Positions 8,045 to 13,304 of a stretch of DNA of 43,648 bases are shown here, in pieces. Location: NCBI GenBank assembly GCA_902490335.1, contig CABUDL010000009.1, positions 1-43,648 of the forward strand. The letters are read 5' to 3'. The notes below the pieces were generated by a model. That model made no database searches and was not told where the DNA came from. It worked only from the letters and a program-made list of their open reading frames with translations. The position numbers and the translations under genes were made by a program. The DNA is from an uncultured Clostridium sp. (GTDB lineage: Bacteria > Bacillota > Clostridia > Oscillospirales > Ruminococcaceae). How positions within the stretch are numbered: position 1 is the stretch's first letter; each line of letters opens with the position of its first letter.

Positions 8045-8662
8045 CTATTTCGGGTCGGATGATTTTTGAATCAGCTGCGGCAGCTGCTGATGATAGTATT
8101 CCCAGAGGTAATTTAAATAGCGGGTCTGGGTCAGTCTGCTGTTGAGAGGTTCATTAAAATATCGTTCTGGCGGGATTTTGCCTGCCTGATATTCTTCCTG
8201 TGTCTGATAATAGCTGCGCTCCACTTCCTGTGCGATCCGTTCCGGCACGGTTCCCTCTGGATAGAGCATCGGGTACAGGTCATAGATGATAACATCCTGA
8301 TTCTGAAAAATCTGATATTGCTCCCAATCGGAAACGGCAATTTCGCCGGAAGGCAGCTTGATTTTTGTTGTATTGGCTGGCACCGCCTGCAAAAAAGCAA
8401 CCGGATATGCGTCAGAGCCTAAATAATCGTGCCAATACGCCCCAACCGCCGTAAAATCTCCAGAAAGCTCTGGACAATAGAAGGTCTCCTGATTTAAAAA
8501 GACCGAATCCTCCATCACCACCTGCGGAATCTGCTGCTGGTCGATGGTATAGCCCAGCTGCTCCGGGGAAGTAGGTGCGCTGACCTGATTCTGATTGGAG
8601 GTGCAGCCGCTAAAGCAAAGGAGCAAAAAGGCAACCGCGATTCCAAGCAAGTTTTTTCTCAT
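8045..8662 (-). CDS. Lipoprotein of unknown function
   Basis: 205 aa with a lipoprotein signal: MRKNLL, a hydrophobic stretch and the lipobox FSGC, so Cys20 would be the lipidated residue. The rest is a soluble domain rich in Tyr and Gln (ELSGDFTAVGAYWHDYLG, QDVIIYDLYPMLYPEGTVPE) that I do not recognise. It begins 13 bp after the stop of the other lipoprotein gene, so the two form a unit transcribed from the promoter at 9374-9402. A role at the cell surface is all that can be inferred. Confidence 0.75.
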   Translation of the reverse strand: MRKNLLGIAVAFLLLCFSGCTSNQNQVSAPTSPEQLGYTIDQQQIPQVVMEDSVFLNQETFYCPELSGDFTAVGAYWHDYLGSDAYPVAFLQAVPANTTKIKLPSGEIAVSDWEQYQIFQNQDVIIYDLYPMLYPEGTVPERIAQEVERSYYQTQEEYQAGKIPPERYFNEPLNSRLTQTRYLNYLWEYYHQQLPQLIQKSSDPK

Positions 8663-8675
8663 AGGATTCCCCCCC

Positions 8676-9311
8676 TTATTTTACCAACTGATAACGGTCG
8701 ATGTCGATTTGTCTGTCGGAAACGACCATCGGATACGGAAACTCCTCCAGCAGCAGCTTGCCGTCCTGTTCAACCAGCACCATCTCATAGGTCACCGCTT
8801 CGCCCAGCACCGGCGGGTCATCCATCGACTCGGCGCGCTGTGCAGGTTTTGCTGTGACCTGATAGGTCAGTCGGTCGCCGCTGCGCTCGGTTTGCTTGAG
8901 TGATACGATTTCTGCAAAATAGGTAATTCCCATCGAATCGTGGGCGTTGCTGATATGGTAGACCTTGTCGTCCCGCTTGAAGAGGACCGGTCCTTCCTGG
9001 AAGAAAGCCTGTTCCAGCGCCTGCTTTGCCCGGTCGGTGAAAACCTGTGCTGCCACCTGCTCATAGTCCTCTACCTCATCGTAGTATCGGATGTCCGATG
9101 GGTCATCCTGATTGCTGAAGGGCAGCAGGTTTTCTACTGATGTCAGCGCCGGATGATTTGGGTGGTAAATCCCCTCCGCCTGCTCAATCAATGCACTGAC
9201 CTGCGCCTGGTCGGGAGCCTGCTGTTGTGTGCAGCCGCACAGGGACAGCACCGGCAGCAAAAGGACCATGGAGCCTGCAACCAGTCGGGAAATCAAACGC
9301 TGTTTTTTCAT
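8676..9311 (-). CDS. Lipoprotein of unknown function
   Basis: 211 aa, with signal MKKQRLISRLVAGS, a hydrophobic core and lipobox LCGC. The mature part has two alternating alpha/beta halves (EDYEQVAAQVFTDRAKQALEQAFF, DKVYHISNAHDSMGITYF, DRLTYQVTAKPA, TYEMVLVEQDGKLLLEEFPYPMV). The pattern of a helix followed by DxxVYHI and strand pairs is reminiscent of IseA/NTF2-like lipoproteins, but the resemblance is weak. First gene of the two-lipoprotein unit; AAGGAAG precedes the start. Confidence 0.72.
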   Translation of the reverse strand: MKKQRLISRLVAGSMVLLLPVLSLCGCTQQQAPDQAQVSALIEQAEGIYHPNHPALTSVENLLPFSNQDDPSDIRYYDEVEDYEQVAAQVFTDRAKQALEQAFFQEGPVLFKRDDKVYHISNAHDSMGITYFAEIVSLKQTERSGDRLTYQVTAKPAQRAESMDDPPVLGEAVTYEMVLVEQDGKLLLEEFPYPMVVSDRQIDIDRYQLVK

Positions 9312-9373
9312 AGGATCTTTCTTCCTTTTTCGATTGGGTTATATTGCCCATTTTGTAGGAACTCTTCTTCTCC

Positions 9374-9402
9374 ATTATACTGTATCGGATTCTAAAAGTC
9401 AA
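9374..9402 (-). promoter_or_regulatory. SigmaA promoter of the lipoprotein pair (module P1)
   Basis: Minus-strand TTGACT, 17-bp spacer beginning TTTAGAATC, perfect TATAAT. The spacer start is shared with the promoter at 10029-10057. Confidence 0.75.
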
Positions 9403-9461
9403 GAGTCTCTTCGGGATTTATTCTATTTTTTTCGTCTGGTGTATATTTTGTGTGGATAAAG

Positions 9462-9824
9462 CTATAAAACATACTGTATCTTTTTGGGGTTGCCGATGTG
9501 GATAAACTGCTCTTCGACCTTTACCTCTGTCTCGCTGACTCCGCATTTTTGGCAGACTGCCGGATAAAGGACCAATCTGACCTGCTTCTCATCCTTATAT
9601 GAATCTCCGCCGCCTTCGTGGACGCAAGCAACCTCCCCCGCATAATTCCACTTGCCATAGCGGGTTTCCTCCTGCTGCACCGCTTCTGCGCCGCAGCTTT
9701 TACATACGCTGTATTGGAGGGCGGGCTTTTCCGAAGCAGCAGCCGGAGAAACTGCTGTTGCGGCTGCACTCATCGACAGGAGGACTGCGGTTAAAAAAAG
9801 GGCTGCAAAAAATCTTTTTGTCAT
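9462..9824 (-). CDS. Small exported protein with two CxxC pairs
   Basis: 120 aa with a signal peptide (MTKRFFAALFLTAVLLS, then AAA sites near residue 30). The mature region carries CKSCG and CQKCG pairs about 50 residues apart, a zinc-ribbon-like arrangement that is unusual in an exported protein, plus ACVHEGGG. I do not recognise the family. It has its own promoter (9885-9913) and an AAAAGGAGG ribosome binding site. No clear hairpin follows its stop before the next promoter, so some read-through into the lipoprotein pair is possible. Confidence 0.7.
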   Translation of the reverse strand: MTKRFFAALFLTAVLLSMSAAATAVSPAAASEKPALQYSVCKSCGAEAVQQEETRYGKWNYAGEVACVHEGGGDSYKDEKQVRLVLYPAVCQKCGVSETEVKVEEQFIHIGNPKKIQYVL

Positions 9825-9884
9825 AACAATTCCTCCTTTTAAAAGATTGCTGTTTGTATTCTATTGAAGAGGCTTTTCACCTTC

Positions 9885-9913
9885 ATCATATCCGATTCGA
9901 GTTTGGAAAGCAA
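9885..9913 (-). promoter_or_regulatory. SigmaA promoter of the CxxC exported protein (module P2)
   Basis: Minus-strand TTGCTT, 17-bp spacer, TATGAT. Confidence 0.65.
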
Positions 9914-9922
9914 GAAGCTTTT

Positions 9923-10022
9923 GCAAAAAGGACAGCCGAAGGGCTGTCCTTTTTTATGTGGGTGAACCTTAAATAAAGGGGTTATTCTGCTTCAAAATTA
10001 TTTTACTCCTTTCGGAGTTCTT
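9923..10022 (-). ncRNA. Candidate ~100-nt transcript or micro-ORF unit
   Basis: A promoter (10029-10057) and a terminator (9925-9954) bracket about 100 nt with no normal gene. The transcript would contain AAAGGAG (10006-10012) and a possible TTG-started 8-codon frame (9969-9995, KQNNPFI after the start). Its 3' part (GGTTCACCCACA) matches the tail after the neighbouring genes. It could be a small RNA, a micro-peptide gene, or the promoter-plus-tail remnant of a deleted exported-protein gene. Expression data would be needed to choose. Confidence 0.4.
9925..9954 (-). terminator. Intrinsic terminator of a very short transcription unit
   Basis: AAAAAGGACAGCC, GAAG loop, GGCTGTCCTTTTT. It lies only about 100 bp downstream of the promoter at 10029-10057 and is nearly the same as the hairpin at 10088-10117. 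Confidence 0.85.
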
Positions 10023-10028
10023 GTCCTT

Positions 10029-10057
10029 ATCATACATGATTAGATTCTAAAAAGCAA
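10029..10057 (-). promoter_or_regulatory. SigmaA promoter of the short unit (module P3)
   Basis: Minus-strand TTGCTT, 17-bp spacer beginning TTTAGAATC, TATGAT. It is very like the promoters at 9374-9402 and 9885-9913. Confidence 0.65.
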
Positions 10058-10087
10058 GAGGTTTTTGAAATAAATTTGTTTTTTGTG

Positions 10088-10117
10088 AAAATAGGACAGC
10101 AAAAGCTGTCCTATTTT
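10088..10117 (-). terminator. Intrinsic terminator of the four-gene exported-protein operon
   Basis: AAAATAGGACAGC, AAA loop, GCTGTCCTATTTT, about 45 bp after the last gene of the operon. Confidence 0.85.
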
Positions 10118-10163
10118 GTGTGGATGAACCTATAAAAATGGTTTGACAAAATCATGTGAATTG

Positions 10164-10511
10164 TCATCTTGTTTTTAAACCAACATTATCTGCAAATGAG
10201 TAAAGGCAATCATTAATAATTCCCATCAATGCATGAGAACGCGAAATCGCTTCTTCTGCCTTAAAATAATCTTTCAGCGGCACCGTTATCCTTAAAACAT
10301 CTTCGGGGATGCTTTCATCTATATCATGGTCAAGACAGTCATATTCAATCCCGAAGAACTGCAATGGCGGACCATACAGTTCTATTTCGATTGGCTGAAT
10401 ATCCTGAAATGGAACCTGGATACGAAGAATAAAAAATGCCGAAACGAGGAGAACAATCAGAATCGGGATGATAATAATTGCTTTCTTTTTTTTCGTTTTC
10501 GCTTTTTCCAT
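10164..10511 (-). CDS. Single-pass membrane protein of unknown function
   Basis: 115 aa from ATG 10511, chosen for its eight-base spacing to AAAGGGG (ATG 10517 is only two bases away from it). It starts with a run of Lys and has one strongly hydrophobic segment (AIIIIPILIVLLVSAFFIL). The ~80-residue extracytoplasmic part is acidic (YDCLDHDIDESIPEDVLRITVPLKDYF) and unrecognised. Last of four genes read from the promoter at 11854-11882; 31 bp separate it from the preceding gene. Its codons are more AT-rich than those of the housekeeping genes. Confidence 0.65.
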   Translation of the reverse strand: MEKAKTKKKKAIIIIPILIVLLVSAFFILRIQVPFQDIQPIEIELYGPPLQFFGIEYDCLDHDIDESIPEDVLRITVPLKDYFKAEEAISRSHALMGIINDCLYSFADNVGLKTR

Positions 10512-10542
10512 TTTCATTCCCCTTTATAAAGTATACTGACTT

Positions 10543-10968
10543 TTAGGAAACAGTTCTGATGCTGTATGTAACAGTAGCATCGGCGGTTGGGTAGAATTCA
10601 ATCGTGTAGTTTCCATCTGACCAATCAGCATCAAATGTGTACTGGTCACCAGCTCCCATCCAGCGGTCTATGTAGATAACGCCACTCTTCTTGACACGAA
10701 CGCGAAGCTGATCTACTCCGCTGAGATTACGAATCTTAATCATAATATCCTCGTAATTTTCCAGATTTTCTCTGGCAACGGTTGTCCAGGTACGACCTCT
10801 AAAATTTCTAGTCGTGCTGACACTGATTCTGCTTTCTGGAGCCGACTCAAGAACAATAACATCCTCATCCGAAAAATACGGAACATTATCTAAATTGTCT
10901 GCAAAAGCACCAGTGCTCATGCTTGCCAGCATTGCAACAGCCATAACAGATGCCAATAGTTTTTTCAT
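10543..10968 (-). CDS. Small exported beta-rich protein
   Basis: 141 aa with signal peptide MKKLLASVMAVAMLASMSTG and a cleavage site after AFA. The mature part (about 118 aa) looks all-beta: DQLRVRVKKSGVIYIDRWMG, GDQYTFDADWSDGNYTIEFY and ATVTYSIRTVS resemble the strands of a small beta-sandwich domain. No Cys. The signal peptide is nearly the same, in DNA as well as protein, as that of the exported gene at 11514-11792. Third gene of the operon; AAAGGAG lies upstream. Function unknown, presumably surface or secreted. Confidence 0.72.
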   Translation of the reverse strand: MKKLLASVMAVAMLASMSTGAFADNLDNVPYFSDEDVIVLESAPESRISVSTTRNFRGRTWTTVARENLENYEDIMIKIRNLSGVDQLRVRVKKSGVIYIDRWMGAGDQYTFDADWSDGNYTIEFYPTADATVTYSIRTVS

Positions 10969-10998
10969 ATTGTTCTCCTTTCTATATATACCGTTTTC

Positions 10999-11502
10999 TT
11001 ACTTCTCAAAATATTGCATCGGGTCTACGGTCTTTCCATCTCGAATCACTTCAAAATGGAGCTGTGGGAAATCAGCTGCGCCGGTATCACCCACTGTTCC
11101 GATGGTCTGTCCCTTGGCGACAGTGTCTCCTTTAGAAACCGATTCGCTTGCCAGATGGGCGTAGCGTGTAAACAGCCCGTTTTCATGGGCGATGATGATG
11201 CTGACACCATATCCCTGTTCGGATTTTTCGGAAGTCACATCCACCACCTTGCCATCTGCGGCAGCGACCACATCGCTGTTTGCAATCTCTGCATCACTGA
11301 TGTCGATTCCCATGTGAAAATCCGAATGGTCGTAGCGAGAGCCATAGACAGAAGAAATTTCAAAATGTTCGGGTGCCGGCCACTCCATCCTTGCCTGGTC
11401 GGCAGAGGTATTGAGTGCGCCAAGGCAGGGAACTGAAATCAGCACTGCTGCAAATGCAGCCGCTGCTAAATATCTTTTGGGTTTATCTGTTGGTTTGAAC
11501 AT
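10999..11502 (-). CDS. Exported M23-like peptidase with altered active site
   Basis: 167 aa: signal or anchor (residues 11-33) followed by an M23 (LytM/NlpD-type) domain from about residue 45. Zn ligands are present: His63 and Asp67 in HMGID, and His149 in LHFEV. His116 (YAHL) is also kept. The first His of the usual HxH pair, the catalytic base, is Gln147 (PQLHFEV). Active M23 enzymes cut peptidoglycan peptide bridges. This one may be inactive and serve as a scaffold or amidase activator, as known for degenerate LytM proteins such as EnvC. Second gene of the operon. Confidence 0.8.
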   Translation of the reverse strand: MFKPTDKPKRYLAAAAFAAVLISVPCLGALNTSADQARMEWPAPEHFEISSVYGSRYDHSDFHMGIDISDAEIANSDVVAAADGKVVDVTSEKSEQGYGVSIIIAHENGLFTRYAHLASESVSKGDTVAKGQTIGTVGDTGAADFPQLHFEVIRDGKTVDPMQYFEK

Positions 11503-11513
11503 TTATAGCACTC

Positions 11514-11792
11514 CTATTCCAGTTCTCTTACAGAACCTCCTGTTGGGCAGCGACCACAAGAGTTTTTGGTGTTGGTCTGTGTTTCCAAACCACAGGAGCA
11601 GCGACGAACAACCCAAGTACCGATATGGGTTCCTCCGGTTGCCCAGCAGTAATCCTCGGAGGTATATCTTTCGACAACCTTAAAGTTGTGGGTGTGTGCT
11701 GCCGGTGCGTAATCCGCAAATGCTCCCATTCCCATACTTGCCAGCATTGCAACAGCCATAACAGATACCATTGCTTTTTTAAATGCTTTCAT
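11514..11792 (-). CDS. Small exported Cys/His-rich protein
   Basis: 92 aa with a signal peptide (MKAFKKAMVSVMAVAMLA; cleavage after AFA). The mature ~65 residues hold HTHNF, YCW, RCSCG and NSCGRCPTGG, so five Cys and several His that could bind metal or form disulfides. Unrecognised family. It is the first gene of the four-gene operon (followed after 11 bp by the M23-like gene) and is transcribed from the promoter whose -35 lies inside the 52-bp palindrome. AAAGGAG ribosome binding site. Confidence 0.7.
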   Translation of the reverse strand: MKAFKKAMVSVMAVAMLASMGMGAFADYAPAAHTHNFKVVERYTSEDYCWATGGTHIGTWVVRRCSCGLETQTNTKNSCGRCPTGGSVRELE

Positions 11793-11853
11793 TTTTAATC
11801 TCCTTTCTGAGATTGCTCTAGGGTGAATATTCTTATCGGAGCTCCTTGCCTAC

Positions 11854-11882
11854 ATCATAAACTATCCACTTACAAAAGTCAA
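11854..11882 (-). promoter_or_regulatory. SigmaA promoter of the exported-protein operon
   Basis: Minus-strand TTGACT, 17-bp spacer, TATGAT. The -35 lies at the edge of the 52-bp palindrome, so a protein bound there would control it. Confidence 0.7.
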
Positions 11883-11931
11883 CGTAGCATTTTACGACAC
11901 ATAGTTATGTGTCGTAAAACGCTACATTGAC
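11878..11931. promoter_or_regulatory. 52-bp near-perfect palindrome between divergent units (candidate operator)
   Basis: Two 26-bp arms separated by 2 bp, with core TTTTACGACACATA; only two positions mismatch. The outer ends carry TTGAC, which forms the -35 of the minus-strand operon on one side and TTGACA (11927-11932) towards the exported peptide gene on the other. Both mismatches would be G-U pairs in a minus-strand RNA. There is no T-run, so a terminator is unlikely. I infer a regulator-binding site. Confidence 0.6.
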
Positions 11932-11995
11932 AAAAACCTAAAAGTATGCTTTTCTTAAACTGTAGCTACGAATCAATTCAGAAAGGAAGTTTATC

Positions 11996-12208
11996 ATGAA
12001 AAAATTACTGATTGCCTTATTGGCTGCCTTGACCCTGCTCGCCGCTGTTCCACAGGTCAGCTTTGCTGACGATGACCTGCCCACCCCGCCGCCGGTAGAG
12101 GAAGGCGAGGACGAAAAGGGTGACAACAACCAGACCCCACCGCCGGACGGCAATGTGAAGCCTGTTATAAAGCCTAACTATATTGATGGTCCTGTCGGTG
12201 AATGCTAG
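11996..12208 (+). CDS. 70-aa exported Pro-rich peptide, possible signal precursor
   Basis: Signal peptide MKKLLIALLAALTLLAAVPQ with a cleavage site after SFA, then a 46-residue mature part. This is acidic and Pro-rich (DDDLPTPPPVEEGEDE, QTPPPDG) and ends NYIDGPVGEC with a C-terminal Cys. GAAAGGAAG precedes the ATG. TTGACA lies upstream at the palindrome edge, but no good -10 is found at normal spacing, as in activator-dependent promoters. Its 3' end faces the HTH-TPR regulator gene with 4 bp between the stops. Short exported precursors next to such regulators are typical of peptide-pheromone systems; the role is inferred. Confidence 0.68.
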   Translation: MKKLLIALLAALTLLAAVPQVSFADDDLPTPPPVEEGEDEKGDNNQTPPPDGNVKPVIKPNYIDGPVGEC

Positions 12209-12212
12209 GTCT

Positions 12213-13139
12213 TTATTCTAAAATTATGCCATATTTTTCCTTTGCATAATTTGCAACAAGCGCACAGCTTTTCTTATTATTTATCAGCCGATAGGCATAG
12301 TACGAATCAATCAATTTTTCTTTGCTTTCTTCGTCTTTTCCCATGTCACACAGCGCACAACCCATATTCAAAAGCAATCCTCCCAACAACCTTGCCTTGT
12401 CATATTTGAGAGAGATGTCATACCCGTATTGTGCAATCTCGATGCACTCCTCGTATCTTCTTTCCTTCCCCAACAAACGGGAAAAGTTGTAGCACAGCAT
12501 GGGCGTCACTGCGAGCAACGCTTCGTTATTGAAGAGCCGATTGCGCGGGTATTTCATCAGCTGCTCATAGATACGGATGGCAAAACGTCTATCGCCGGTC
12601 TCCGAATAGGTGATGGCAATTTGATTGAGACTTTTCATGTCCTCGATACTCAGCAGACAGCGTTCGATTTTCTCCAAATCAAAATTGGGATGGCTCATGT
12701 CGAGCGCCTGCATCAGCATCTGCCGCTGGGTCGGATAGTCATAAGGGCAGCGCTTTCCATCGCGCTCATAACCTGCCAGCGCTTTGGCGCGCAGGATGAA
12801 CTGCTGTGCCAGCTTGTCCTGTGGTGCGACCAGGGTTTCCAGCCGGGCGATTTTTTCCAATGCTTCGGCAAATCTGCTTTGTGCGTTGAGCGAAATGATT
12901 TCCTTTTGCAGATTGGAGATTTCAAAATCCTGCGGTCCAAGCGGCAGCAGAAAGCTGCTTTCGTCCAGTCCCAGCCGTTGCAGCAGCTGGCTGGCAACAA
13001 ACAGACCGGGCTGCTGTTCCCCGCTTTCGATTCGGTGAAGGGTCGAGCGGCTGCACAGTCCCTCATAAAGCGCTTCCTGGCAAATTCCCCTTTCCTTTCG
13101 GACTCGTCTGATATAATAACCGATGTTGTAACCTTGCAT
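12213..13139 (-). CDS. XRE HTH regulator with TPR-like C-terminal domain
   Basis: 308 aa. An XRE helix-turn-helix (about residues 6-62: IGYYIRRVRKERGICQEALY, RSTLHRIESGEQQPG) is followed by about 240 residues of paired helices of TPR type (FAEALEKIARLETL, RRFAIRIYEQLMKYP, YEECIEIAQYGYDISLKYDKA). This is the architecture of RRNPP-type peptide-sensing regulators (PlcR, Rgg, PrgX) and of some unlinked Firmicute regulators. GGGAGG precedes the start. The neighbouring tiny exported peptide and the palindrome are possible ligand source and operator. Membership in a given RRNPP family cannot be decided by eye. Confidence 0.8.
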   Translation of the reverse strand: MQGYNIGYYIRRVRKERGICQEALYEGLCSRSTLHRIESGEQQPGLFVASQLLQRLGLDESSFLLPLGPQDFEISNLQKEIISLNAQSRFAEALEKIARLETLVAPQDKLAQQFILRAKALAGYERDGKRCPYDYPTQRQMLMQALDMSHPNFDLEKIERCLLSIEDMKSLNQIAITYSETGDRRFAIRIYEQLMKYPRNRLFNNEALLAVTPMLCYNFSRLLGKERRYEECIEIAQYGYDISLKYDKARLLGGLLLNMGCALCDMGKDEESKEKLIDSYYAYRLINNKKSCALVANYAKEKYGIILE

Positions 13140-13171
13140 CTGTTTTTTCCCTCCCCCGCTCTTTTCTTCCT

Positions 13172-13180
13172 ATTATATCA
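13172..13180 (-). promoter_or_regulatory. Extended -10 promoter of the HTH-TPR regulator
   Basis: Minus-strand TGATATAAT (TG-N-TATAAT), about 32 bp before the start; no clear -35. Confidence 0.5.
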
Positions 13181-13248
13181 CACCCGTCCGGCATCTTCTA
13201 CAACTTTCCCGCTGTTTTGCGCAATCTCTTTTACAGCCATCTGAGGAC

Positions 13249-13287
13249 AAAAAAACCGGCTCGGAAAAATTTTCCGAGCCGGTTTTT
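13249..13287 (-). terminator. clpB terminator
   Basis: AAAAAAACCGGCTCGGAAAA, short AT loop and TTTTCCGAGCCGGTTTTT, 18 bp after the clpB stop. Confidence 0.9.
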
Positions 13288-13304
13288 GGCTGATGGATTC
13301 TGTT

